The notes under the pieces are model-generated. The model searched no databases and had not been told where the DNA came from. It saw only the letters and a list, made by a program, of their open reading frames with translations. DNA of 45,017 nucleotides from NCBI GenBank assembly GCA_015222495.1, contig JADFVK010000154.1, positions 1 to 45,017 of the forward strand. Reading direction: 5' to 3'. Positions within the stretch are counted from its first letter, which is position 1. Each line of letters opens with the position of its first letter. Both the position numbers and the translations under genes were made by a program. This document shows positions 18,906 to 28,598 of this stretch, in pieces. Source of the stretch: Pseudomonadota bacterium (lineage in GTDB: Bacteria; Pseudomonadota; Gammaproteobacteria; GRL18).

Positions 18906-21884
18906 ATGAAAAAAATATTAGATAATCATCAACAGTTTCACTTTGAAGATCTGAATCATAAAAAAATAATACAAAAATTTTTAAAAATTAATGATCTCAG
19001 ATTAAAAAGAGTAGAAGAGTCTATTAGCCGGAGAGCATCAGACTTTCTAGAGATATTGCCCTTATTATTTCATATTAATCATCCATTATTACCCGGCTTT
19101 GTTTCCATTCAATGTCCCATTGGAATTCCCCAATACCATCCTGATAAGCATGCACGTCGTTGTGCGAGAGTCATCTCAAAGTCTTTTGAATACAAACATA
19201 AGGCCTATCATAAGTATGATATCTTTGCTCTTTATATGATGGGTAGTACAGGTACCATTGCCTATTCAGAAAAAAGTGACTTTGATATCTGGATCTGTCA
19301 TCGGGAAGATTTAAATCCTATTGCAGTCAAAGAGCTGGCACAAAAAGCACAAAAAATTACTCAATGGTGTGATGAATTCAATTTGGAAGTAAACTTTTTT
19401 CTGATTAATTCAGAGAATTTTCGTGAGGGTAAAATTGATGAGCTGTCTTCTGAGAGCAGCGGCAGCACCCAGCATAATTTGCTATTAGAAGAATTTTATC
19501 GAACTTCTATATTAGTTGCTGGCCGCTATCCTATGTGGTGGATTGTTCCTCCACAATATGAAAAAAATTATAATGAGTTTGTACAAAGTGCCATTCATCA
19601 TCGACATATTAATGAGTCTGATTTTATTAACTTCGGAGCTATGAGCAATATTCCTGCAAAGGAATTTTATGGTGCGACCTTATGGCATATTTATAAGGGC
19701 ATTGATTCCCCCTATAAATCTATTTTAAAGCTCTTGTTGATGGAGTCTTATGCTAAAGAATACCCTGATATACAACTGCTGAGTTTGAGCTATAAAACAA
19801 TAATTTATCAGCAAGAAAAACCTGATATAAATAAACTTGATCCTTATATCATGCTCATTAATAAGATTACTGAGCATCTTGTTGAAGAACAAAGTGACAA
19901 ACGCTTAGAATTAGCAAGACGCTGTTTTTATCTAAAAATCAATAAACCATTATCAAAGCTTAAAACAACAATCACTCAAAAAGAGCTGGTTGCTGACTGG
20001 CGTCAGAAGCTCATGTCTCAAATGACAACTAGCTGGGACTGGCAGCAGCCTGATATCGTTTTATTAGATGATAGAAAGCACTGGGATTTTGAGCAAATAA
20101 ATAATGAACATAAAGATATACTAGATGCTTTAACCTACAGCTATAGACAACTTTCTGATTTATTTCGTTACAAGAAAGAAGATATTCGCATTAATAAAAG
20201 AGACTTACATATTCTGGGACGTAAGCTTTATGCTGCATTTGAGAAAAAAGCCGGTAAGATTGAAATTATAAACCATGATAAGTCAACAGATGTATATGCA
20301 TCACATATTAGTCTACATCCTATTGCTCATAATACAAAAAGTAAAACCAAATTAACAGACGAACAGGGTTGGTCACTCTATTTAGATATTCTTCACCGGA
20401 CAAGTCAAGCTATAGACCCCATAAAAAAATCATCTCATTTACTTAAACTACTCAGCTGGGCGTACTTTAATCATCTGATAAATAGTCAGGTAACCTTTGT
20501 TCTTCCACAATCAGTTCAAATACTAACAACAAATGAACTTAAACAGATTACCCAGGCTTTAGAAAAAACATTTCCAGATGCATCTCCCGGTTATGCAAGC
20601 ATTGATGAATTGGTTAAACCCGCACAACTTCGTACCAACTTATTAATTTTAAATATTGGTTTAGATCCTTTTTTCCAAAAACATTTAAATGGCTCTCAGA
20701 TAACAACAAGTCGAACTGATGCTTTAAATTATGGTGCTATGCATGAAAACCTTTTTATGAGTATTGATCAGGTTTATTACACCAGCTGGCGTGAGGTGAT
20801 GCATAATCACTTTAGTGAAGAAAGTGGTTTAATGGACTGCTTATGTCAATATCTTAAATGGAATTATCAGCCAAATAATCCATCCTCCAAGCTCCTATTG
20901 CCTACAATGATTTGTTGTTTTTCTTCTGTACGAAGCAATTCCATATCAATCCGTATTAAGCAATTATTTAAAGATGTTTTAACTACATTTTACAAATTTA
21001 ATCAGACTCATCAGTCTCATGCTATTTGTCGCTATCTAATCAGTATTAAAGAGAGTTTTTATTTACTTTGGCAAGACGAAAGCGGAGCCAAATATCAAAG
21101 AATAGTCGATCATAAAGAATTAATTCGTGAGCTTTCTTATCCATTAACTCAGTTTAATTCATTAATTCTAGATTCACAATATGCGGGTAATAAAGTAATA
21201 AAACTGATCTTTGAAAAGAATAAAAAAGATCATGTCCAGTTATTTTATCAGAATCATAATAAGACAGCAGATATTTATATTATTGATAACCTGGGTAGTT
21301 TATATCATCAGAAAGTATCTATTGAAAAAAATATTATTCATATCAATCACTTTATACTATTTCTTGATTCCATTATTAAACGAATCTGTTTAAATGATGC
21401 ACAATGTGATTTATTTCAGGATTTGGATGAAGAACTATCATCCTCCTTAGTAGAAGAAGGTATAGAAACTAATAATTCCGATATAGAGATGCAATTGGAA
21501 GTATTTCAAATTGGAGCTAAGTCACCACAAAAACTAGTACTCTATAATCAATATGAAAAGTTACAGGGAATGCCGGCTCATTTTTTTAGAATCCAGGTTA
21601 TTGCTGATATAGATGATAATGGTAAACGAGTATATACAATTTACGCCAATGAAAAAGAGTTTAGTTCATTTGAATACGGAAACGAACTATATAACAAGGT
21701 GGCTGAAGAAGTCGTCGCCACACGAAAAAATAGACAAACCTACCCCATTTATATTACTGATATCGATCTTTCCAGCAAACTACTTGATACTGAGGGCAGC
21801 CAAAGTATTCAAATTACACAATTATTAAAATTTAAGTTTGAAATTGAACGACGCCTTAATCTGGCGATTAAAAATCTAAGATAA
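18906..21884 (+). CDS. cyaA: Class I adenylate cyclase
   Basis: YMMGSTGTIAYSEKSDFDIWICH; GRYPMWWIVPP; 992 aa. Confidence 0.93.
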   Translation: MKKILDNHQQFHFEDLNHKKIIQKFLKINDLRLKRVEESISRRASDFLEILPLLFHINHPLLPGFVSIQCPIGIPQYHPDKHARRCARVISKSFEYKHKAYHKYDIFALYMMGSTGTIAYSEKSDFDIWICHREDLNPIAVKELAQKAQKITQWCDEFNLEVNFFLINSENFREGKIDELSSESSGSTQHNLLLEEFYRTSILVAGRYPMWWIVPPQYEKNYNEFVQSAIHHRHINESDFINFGAMSNIPAKEFYGATLWHIYKGIDSPYKSILKLLLMESYAKEYPDIQLLSLSYKTIIYQQEKPDINKLDPYIMLINKITEHLVEEQSDKRLELARRCFYLKINKPLSKLKTTITQKELVADWRQKLMSQMTTSWDWQQPDIVLLDDRKHWDFEQINNEHKDILDALTYSYRQLSDLFRYKKEDIRINKRDLHILGRKLYAAFEKKAGKIEIINHDKSTDVYASHISLHPIAHNTKSKTKLTDEQGWSLYLDILHRTSQAIDPIKKSSHLLKLLSWAYFNHLINSQVTFVLPQSVQILTTNELKQITQALEKTFPDASPGYASIDELVKPAQLRTNLLILNIGLDPFFQKHLNGSQITTSRTDALNYGAMHENLFMSIDQVYYTSWREVMHNHFSEESGLMDCLCQYLKWNYQPNNPSSKLLLPTMICCFSSVRSNSISIRIKQLFKDVLTTFYKFNQTHQSHAICRYLISIKESFYLLWQDESGAKYQRIVDHKELIRELSYPLTQFNSLILDSQYAGNKVIKLIFEKNKKDHVQLFYQNHNKTADIYIIDNLGSLYHQKVSIEKNIIHINHFILFLDSIIKRICLNDAQCDLFQDLDEELSSSLVEEGIETNNSDIEMQLEVFQIGAKSPQKLVLYNQYEKLQGMPAHFFRIQVIADIDDNGKRVYTIYANEKEFSSFEYGNELYNKVAEEVVATRKNRQTYPIYITDIDLSSKLLDTEGSQSIQITQLLKFKFEIERRLNLAIKNLR

Positions 21885-22191
21885 TTGCTTCATCTGATTG
21901 TTCACTTAAACATCTATCCAGAGCTGTTTTGAACGCTTCTCCGCTTCGCTCATCCTGCCAGCCTTGTATTTTTACATCATAATTATAATGATAACCACCT
22001 GACTTAGCTGCCATCCACAATTGCATCGCACTAATCTGACGATTAATAATAATTTGAGAATTATTTTCTAAGGTAATATTTAAAATACCTGATGATGTTT
22101 CATAGTCAATATCATTATCCAACTCATCCAATGCATCTTCAATCTGCATGATGATATCATCAATTAACTGATTAAATTCTGATTCATTCAT
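21868..22191 (-). CDS. cyaY: Frataxin-like CyaY
   Basis: MNESEFNQLIDDIIMQIEDALDE...WMAAKSGGYHY; convergent with cyaA. Confidence 0.9.
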   Translation of the reverse strand: MNESEFNQLIDDIIMQIEDALDELDNDIDYETSSGILNITLENNSQIIINRQISAMQLWMAAKSGGYHYNYDVKIQGWQDERSGEAFKTALDRCLSEQSDEAIILDF

Positions 22192-22251
22192 TCTTCTGTC
22201 TCAACTCTTACGTCTAAATAATAAAGGGGAATAAAATAAACTCAATAAAAA

Positions 22252-22291
22252 AGGGGAGCTTCAAATTATAAAAATAATTTAAAACTCCCCT
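22252..22291 (-). terminator. Rho-independent terminator downstream of soxYZ
   Basis: On minus strand AGGGGAG...CTCCCCT followed by TTTTT. Confidence 0.75.
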
Positions 22292-22339
22292 CGAAGCTAT
22301 TTAATAATCAGAGGCTGTTGACAACACCCCCTAAGCTTA

Positions 22340-22654
22340 TTACTTAACTTTTGTTTCTAAAGTATCACTCTTACCATTATTATCAGACCAGCTGATTTTT
22401 ACAGTATCACCAGACTTACCGGCAAATTTGAATGAAATATATGGGTTTTTAGAAATTGCAACGCCCCACTCTGCATTCATTACTGCAGCACCATTGTGCT
22501 CACAATCAACTGCCTGGATAAAATTAGCAGGAATTGCTTTACCTGTCTTTTTATCTTTACGTAGTCCTGTTTCCATTGGGTGACTGATTAAACCTTTAAG
22601 CGTCACTATACCGTTTTTCGCTTTTGCACGAACTTTAATTGAACTCTTTGCCAT
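22340..22654 (-). CDS. soxZ: Thiosulfate oxidation carrier protein SoxZ
   Basis: IKVRAKAKNGIVTLKGLISHPMETGLRKD; NPYISFKFAGKSGDTVKISWSDN. Confidence 0.93.
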   Translation of the reverse strand: MAKSSIKVRAKAKNGIVTLKGLISHPMETGLRKDKKTGKAIPANFIQAVDCEHNGAAVMNAEWGVAISKNPYISFKFAGKSGDTVKISWSDNNGKSDTLETKVK

Positions 22655-22736
22655 TTTTATGTACCTGCGTTAAATTTTTTTAGATAGTAGTTTGCTGAAT
22701 ATTAAATCTTCAGCTACCTCGGTGTTTCTTAGGCTA

Positions 22737-23201
22737 TTAACCTCCACAACCGCCGATTGTTACTTTCACTTCTTTATGTGCTTTGTAAAGTTTACCGCCG
22801 GATTCACAAATAGCTATAATATTAGAAGTTTTACCCATTTTAATTCGAGTTGAAACATAGGCTTCAGAACCTGCACCCAGATTAAACTTAGCAACTAAAG
22901 GTGTGCCATTTTTTTCTGAAATAAGAGTAATAGACTTAACATCGCCTAAAGTTGAGCTGATAGTGACAGGAACTACTGCACCATTTTCTGCAATATCAGG
23001 AGCCTTAATTTTAATTTTATCACTTGCTTCAGCGGAATCACTACCTAGAGCACCTTTTATAGCTGAAGGGACATCTTTTGCATCAAATGCAGCTTGATTA
23101 TATGCTGCTAAAACCTGTCCAGGAACTAAAAGACCACTAGATGCAGCTAGAACTGCAGCACCAGTTGCCATTGTGTTTTTCAGGAAATGTCTACGTTGCA
23201 T
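22737..23201 (-). CDS. soxY: Thiosulfate oxidation carrier protein SoxY
   Basis: Tat signal MQRRHFLKNTMATGAAVL; C-terminal GGCGG swinging-arm motif. Confidence 0.94.
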   Translation of the reverse strand: MQRRHFLKNTMATGAAVLAASSGLLVPGQVLAAYNQAAFDAKDVPSAIKGALGSDSAEASDKIKIKAPDIAENGAVVPVTISSTLGDVKSITLISEKNGTPLVAKFNLGAGSEAYVSTRIKMGKTSNIIAICESGGKLYKAHKEVKVTIGGCGG

Positions 23202-23258
23202 TATTTCTTCCTTATTGGGTTAAATTATTTATAATAGTTTTTATTACCCCTAACATAT

Positions 23259-23274
23259 AGCATTGATCATGCCA
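23259..23274 (-). promoter_or_regulatory. Candidate sigma-54 promoter of soxYZ
   Basis: Minus strand TGGCATGATCAATGCT matches TGGCAC-N5-TTGCW with correct GG/GC spacing; about 58 nt upstream of soxY start. Confidence 0.65.
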
Positions 23275-23341
23275 TAACATTTTTCATTGAGTATTCAATA
23301 AGTTATAATTTTATTCCATTTAATCTTAGGTTAGTTTGATG

Positions 23342-23370
23342 GCATATTGCAAAATAAGATTGCAATATGC
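23342..23370. promoter_or_regulatory. Palindromic upstream activator-like site
   Basis: GCATATTGCA (23342-23351)/TGCAATATGC (23361-23370), perfect 10-bp arms about 100 nt upstream of the sigma-54 start. Confidence 0.5.
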
Positions 23371-23379
23371 AATACTTCC

Positions 23380-24729
23380 TTACATATTGAAATGTTTTAA
23401 TTTACGCCATAAAGTCGATTTGTTAATACCCAGTAATTCTGCAGTTTTTTCTTTATTATCATTATTTTCATCCAATAACTTAATAATATAACGCTTTTCC
23501 AATTCTGCTAAAGTCGGTTGATCACTATCTATTTGTGCTTCATTTCCCCCGGGAGCCTCTACTGATTTAGGTATATCATCAAGGTGAAGTATTTCATTGT
23601 CTGATAATGCCACTGTACGCTCTATCATATTACTCAACTCTCTGACATTTCCAGGCCAGCGATAGGTTTTTAATAATTGTAGTGAATTCTGATCAAAGCC
23701 TTTTATATTTCGATGATATTTTTTAGAAAATCGTTGTACCATGACTTCTGTTAATAAAGGTAAGTCTTCTAATCTATCCCGAAGTGGTGGCACTAATATA
23801 TTTATAACATTTAAACGATGGTATAGATCATGTCGGAACTTTCCTTCCTGCACCATCTTATCCATAGCCTGGTTGGTTGCGACAACAAAGCGCACATCAA
23901 TATCAATGGGCTCAAGCCCCCCAACACGAATAATTTGCTGTTCCTGTACCACTCTTAATAACTTAGTCTGCATATTATCTGAAATATTACAAATTTCATC
24001 TAAAAACAAAGTACCGCCTGATGCCGTTTCCAACAAACCTTTCTTTTGTTTATTTGCCCCGGTAAAAGCCCCTTTTTCATAACCAAATAATTCACTTTGC
24101 AATAATGTATCTGTCAATGCTCCACAATCAATCACAATAAAGGGCTTATCTGCAGATTGACTTTGAAAATGTATTGCTCTGGCAACTAACTCCTTGCCGG
24201 TACCAGACTCTCCTTCAATTATGACATTACAACGTATATCGGCAATCTTATTAATCACAGCATATACTTTCTGCATATTGACACCCATACCAATCATACG
24301 ATAGCGATCATCTTGCTCATATTGCATTTTCAACTGTTGCTTAAGACGAGTATTTTCTGCTTTAAGCATAGAAATATTAAGTGTCTTGTCAATAATAAGC
24401 TTCAGCTCTTCCATATCAAAAGGCTTTTTAACAAAATCCGTTGCTCCTAAACGCAACACTTCTATGGCATCATCAACGTTAGAGTATGCGGTAATAATTA
24501 TCACAGGAATTTGTTTGTCTAGAGAACGAATTTGTGCCAGAACTTCAGCACCACTTAAGTTTGGCATTTGCATATCAGTGATGACAAGATCAGCATTATT
24601 ATTAGAAAAATAATCCATAGCCTCTAGCGGATCCTGAAAAACCTGGCAATCATAAACGTCATCCAGATAACGTTCCATTAAGCGTCCTGCTTTGGGTTCA
24701 TCATCAATAATAATTAATTTATTTTTCAT
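23380..24729 (-). CDS. Sigma-54-dependent NtrC-family response regulator
   Basis: REC domain; GESGTGKELVARAIH; GYEKGAFTGA; C-terminal Fis-type HTH. Confidence 0.93.
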   Translation of the reverse strand: MKNKLIIIDDEPKAGRLMERYLDDVYDCQVFQDPLEAMDYFSNNNADLVITDMQMPNLSGAEVLAQIRSLDKQIPVIIITAYSNVDDAIEVLRLGATDFVKKPFDMEELKLIIDKTLNISMLKAENTRLKQQLKMQYEQDDRYRMIGMGVNMQKVYAVINKIADIRCNVIIEGESGTGKELVARAIHFQSQSADKPFIVIDCGALTDTLLQSELFGYEKGAFTGANKQKKGLLETASGGTLFLDEICNISDNMQTKLLRVVQEQQIIRVGGLEPIDIDVRFVVATNQAMDKMVQEGKFRHDLYHRLNVINILVPPLRDRLEDLPLLTEVMVQRFSKKYHRNIKGFDQNSLQLLKTYRWPGNVRELSNMIERTVALSDNEILHLDDIPKSVEAPGGNEAQIDSDQPTLAELEKRYIIKLLDENNDNKEKTAELLGINKSTLWRKLKHFNM

Positions 24730-24746
24730 AATTTCTGTTTACTATT

Positions 24747-26723
24747 TTATGAGTAAAATGGAAGACTAATATCAACCTTAGCGCCACCATCTATTACGTT
24801 ACTTATATTCAATTGACCTTGATGACTTTGAATAATGCTTAAAGCAATAGATAAACCCAAGCCTGTTCCATGACCAACTACTTTGGTCGTAAAAAATGGA
24901 TCAAAGATTTGATCTTTTATAGATTCATCAATCCCCGCCCCTTGATCCTGTATAGATAATATAACTTTATCTTTGTCTTTTGTTAAAGATAGTTTTATTT
25001 CTGTATCAGTAATAACATGATTTTGTTCTTTTTGCATCAAAATACGATCTGCATTGGCATGTATGGCATTGAGTAAAATATTAACCAGAGCTTGTTGTAG
25101 TTTCCCCTGATCCCCCCTGATCATAATAGCATCATATTTCTCAATGTTTTCTAAGCCAATTAATTTTACCTGATAACGTTTTGCTTCCTGTTTGACCAAT
25201 CCATCCAGTGTTTTTAACAAGCCTATCAAATCAATACCTGAAAATTTTTTCTCCGGTGTTTGACGTGCAAAACTTAAAATTCCTTGTACTATATCAGATG
25301 CTCTAGTCACTTCTTCATCCAAAGAGCGCATATCTTCAAGCATATTTGCTGTATTATCTAAAGCACTGTGTTTCTCAATATCACGGCGGATTAAACGTGA
25401 TAATGAACGTATATTATTTAATGGATTATTTATTTCGTGACCTATACCGGCAGCCATTTGCCCTAAGCTGGCTAATTTAGCATTTTGTATCATGCTATCT
25501 TCAGCCTTAAGGCGTTCATATTGTTCCTGCTCTAATTTTTTTGCCATATAATTAAATGATTCAGATGACTCCTGAATTTCATTAATGTTACTTTTTATTG
25601 TTACCTGTCTTCCACCATCCGCATAATGTTTTAAGTTTTCTGCCAGTTTTAAAATAGGACTTGAAATTGAGCGTGAGGCATAGTGTGCAAAAAAAAGGCT
25701 GCTAAAAATTGCAATGCCTGTCAGTAGCCATATTCCTGCACGTATACGCTCAAAAGTATCAGTAAATATTTTATCATCCACTTCACTCACTATAATCCAT
25801 GAAGCCAGAGAGCTCGGATAAGGAAAGTATTCCATATAATAATAATGTGTATCATCTATAGCATGGGCAACCTTACCATAGGCTTGTTTTTGAAATGCAT
25901 CCCATATTAGGCTTTTATTTTTATTTTGGATTTTTTCAAGAGTGGATTTTTTTTCAGCAAAACTCAGCCTATTTTCTTCATAGAGTATTTGCCCGTTACG
26001 AAGTGGATTCTCTTCATCAATTTCAGCTATCAATAGTTGACCACTATATAAACGAATTGCCAGATCCAATAATTGATCAATATGATTACCATTAATTGTT
26101 ACGGCTAAATAACCAACTCTTTGCTCCTTATACATTAAAGGCACTACCGCATCAGGAATCACCCGATTACTTTCTAAGCCCAGTTCTTCACGTGTTTGTG
26201 GTAATTCAATAAAACTCACATTATCAATAGGAAGCTCAGATAATAACTTCATATACTCAGGAATAAAGATTTCCTTATCCATAATAGGATAAGGATCAAC
26301 ACCTTCATAATGTGTAATATTATTCTGACCTGCCTTTACTTTCAGCATGGAGTTACCACGAACATCCATAATCCTGAAAGTATCGAACAAACCAATGACT
26401 GACTGATATTGTTTTAGAAATTGAGAAATAATAGTCAGTCGATTATCATAATCCACATGACTTTTTGAGGAACGGGCTAAGTCTAATACCGGCAAAAATT
26501 GCTTGAAGGCTTTAGATTCTGCCAACTTTAAAATAAGATCCTGATCAGCTAATAAGCTGCGCGAAACCTCTGCTGATATATTTTCCAGATTACGCTGAAT
26601 ATCATCAGTAGCATCTTGATGATATAAGTTTTGTACATAATATGTAGCGAACAAGCCCAATACCGTTGCAGGTAATAAAGTGACCAGAGTAACCCAGCTA
26701 AAGATATATGATTTAAGTTTCAC
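24747..26723 (-). CDS. Membrane sensor histidine kinase (Cache-like sensor, HAMP, HisKA, HATPase)
   Basis: LGQMAAGIGHEINNPLNNIRSL; DQGAGIDESIKDQIFDPFFTTK; GTGLGLSIALSI. Confidence 0.9.
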   Translation of the reverse strand: MKLKSYIFSWVTLVTLLPATVLGLFATYYVQNLYHQDATDDIQRNLENISAEVSRSLLADQDLILKLAESKAFKQFLPVLDLARSSKSHVDYDNRLTIISQFLKQYQSVIGLFDTFRIMDVRGNSMLKVKAGQNNITHYEGVDPYPIMDKEIFIPEYMKLLSELPIDNVSFIELPQTREELGLESNRVIPDAVVPLMYKEQRVGYLAVTINGNHIDQLLDLAIRLYSGQLLIAEIDEENPLRNGQILYEENRLSFAEKKSTLEKIQNKNKSLIWDAFQKQAYGKVAHAIDDTHYYYMEYFPYPSSLASWIIVSEVDDKIFTDTFERIRAGIWLLTGIAIFSSLFFAHYASRSISSPILKLAENLKHYADGGRQVTIKSNINEIQESSESFNYMAKKLEQEQYERLKAEDSMIQNAKLASLGQMAAGIGHEINNPLNNIRSLSRLIRRDIEKHSALDNTANMLEDMRSLDEEVTRASDIVQGILSFARQTPEKKFSGIDLIGLLKTLDGLVKQEAKRYQVKLIGLENIEKYDAIMIRGDQGKLQQALVNILLNAIHANADRILMQKEQNHVITDTEIKLSLTKDKDKVILSIQDQGAGIDESIKDQIFDPFFTTKVVGHGTGLGLSIALSIIQSHQGQLNISNVIDGGAKVDISLPFYS

Positions 26724-26998
26724 GTTATATTTGCTTGTATTTTTGAAGAGGTTTTGTTTGATATGTACAAGCTAGTATTATGAAATTTACTAATCAAGAT
26801 ATCAACATAAATTAACTTCAAAATGGAGGAAAGAGACTAGATAAATATCTGAGTAGAAAAAATACTTATTAATTCATTAACCAGCCATTGACTGTTTCAA
26901 GATCAGCACGAGCAAGTTCACTTTGCACAATTATGATAGAAATATTGTCTATATAGCTGATAAAAGGCTTGGAGAATGACAGAGTTCTGCAAGTACTT

Positions 26999-27901
26999 CT
27001 ACTTATAAAAATTAGCCTCACCTTCAGGGCGAGTTTTAAAACGACGGTGTGCCCATAAATATTGTTCCGGTGCTTTTAATATTGCTGTTTCAAGAACCTG
27101 ATTAATGATTGTTGCATCTTTTACCGGATCATCTGAAGGATAGTTTTTTATTGGTTCTAAAAGCTCGATATAATAACCTGATGCATTCTTTTTTCTATAT
27201 GAAAAAAGTGGGATTACCACTGCATTTCCTAATTTGGAAAAGTCTCTTGTAGCAGTAATACTTGCAGCTTGTATATTAAAAAAAGGAGCAAAAATACTAT
27301 GTTTTCTACCATAATCCTGATCGGCTGCATACCATACAGGTTTCTTATTACGCAGCGCTTTTATGGTTGAACGCACTTGTTTGCGTTCAATCACTCCACC
27401 AGTTTGTCCTTCCCGACTCTTTTTTTGCATCCAGTCAAAAAGTTTATTTTTATGTTGGCGATACATAAATGTTAGTGGAATTTTAATAGAAGTTATGCGG
27501 CCGCCAATTTCAAGCGTAGTGAAATGAGCACTGAGTAACAAAACACCATCTTTATTATCTAGTGCAGATTGTAAATGCTCCAAGCCGACTATAGTAGCAT
27601 GTTTTGATACCTGATTATCACTCCCCCACCAACCAAGGGGAATCTCAACCATGGTATAACCCATATGAATAAAGTTATCTTTAATTAACTGCTCTTTTTC
27701 CCTACTTGCCATATCAGGAAAACAAAGATCAATATTTGTCCTGATAATATGACGACGGTATTTTGAAATATAGTAAAATAATTGACCAAAAACCTTGCCT
27801 AAGGACATTAGTACAGGATAAGGCAAAAATATCAATAACCTTAAAAAGCCAAAGCCAATCCATAAAAGCCAGTATTTAGGATGAAAAAATTCTAGTTTCA
27901 A
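26999..27901 (-). CDS. Lipid A biosynthesis lauroyl/acyl transferase (LpxL/HtrB family)
   Basis: LLLSAHFTTLEIGGR; VWYAADQDYG; YLWAHRRFKTRPEGE. Confidence 0.9.
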   Translation of the reverse strand: MKLEFFHPKYWLLWIGFGFLRLLIFLPYPVLMSLGKVFGQLFYYISKYRRHIIRTNIDLCFPDMASREKEQLIKDNFIHMGYTMVEIPLGWWGSDNQVSKHATIVGLEHLQSALDNKDGVLLLSAHFTTLEIGGRITSIKIPLTFMYRQHKNKLFDWMQKKSREGQTGGVIERKQVRSTIKALRNKKPVWYAADQDYGRKHSIFAPFFNIQAASITATRDFSKLGNAVVIPLFSYRKKNASGYYIELLEPIKNYPSDDPVKDATIINQVLETAILKAPEQYLWAHRRFKTRPEGEANFYK

Positions 27902-28006
27902 AAAGAACTCCTATGAGAGCTACCAAAAAGTTACAAAAATGGGTAATTATTCCGTAAATAAGCCCAGCTCCCCACTAAAAGTATGCAGGAATAACGAAGG
28001 GGAAAT

Positions 28007-28594
28007 TTATTGATTATTTTTTATTGTATTAGATATTTCCTGACTTAATTTTGCCAGTAAACGACTTTGCGCTGCAACATAGTCTTTATAGTCCACTCCA
28101 ATGGTATTTTCCTGGAGTACTGATTTTTTAACTGTGATGCTTTTATTTTTACCTTTACGTGCTACTGTCCAGTCGACGTTTAATGTCACGCTGCCGCCTA
28201 GTTGACCATAAAACTCACGGATATTGATAATAACCTGAAAGTCTTCAGGCAGTAACATGGTTTCCTGACCTAAGGCTATATGGCTTTTCGGTAAAAGGAT
28301 AGAAAGGTTTTCTCCTATAATTCTCTGTATATCATCTCGATAATCACCACTCCAGCGATTATAGTCATCCGCAAGTAATGAATTTGAATCAATACGAGAA
28401 ACGATTGGAGCTTTATCCAATGTATCAGGAATAGACACCGGCCCTACTTTAATGACCACATTTTGAGCATCCATTATTGGTGTAGTATCACGTTCAATGG
28501 AGCTTAAGATATAGATCTGGGTCTTAGGAGAAGTACCGCAAGCAACCAATAATAAACTTGAAATTAATAAAGCAGATAAAATTGTCTTATTCAT
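28007..28594 (-). CDS. pqiC: PqiC-like lipoprotein
   Basis: Lipobox LLVACGTSP; DUF330-like; follows pqiAB. Confidence 0.8.
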   Translation of the reverse strand: MNKTILSALLISSLLLVACGTSPKTQIYILSSIERDTTPIMDAQNVVIKVGPVSIPDTLDKAPIVSRIDSNSLLADDYNRWSGDYRDDIQRIIGENLSILLPKSHIALGQETMLLPEDFQVIINIREFYGQLGGSVTLNVDWTVARKGKNKSITVKKSVLQENTIGVDYKDYVAAQSRLLAKLSQEISNTIKNNQ

Positions 28595-28598
28595 ATTA

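Noticed and set aside
21868-21884. cyaA/cyaY 3' overlap as an anomaly
   Set aside because: Convergent cyaA-cyaY arrangement is known in gammaproteobacteria; a short tail overlap is unremarkable
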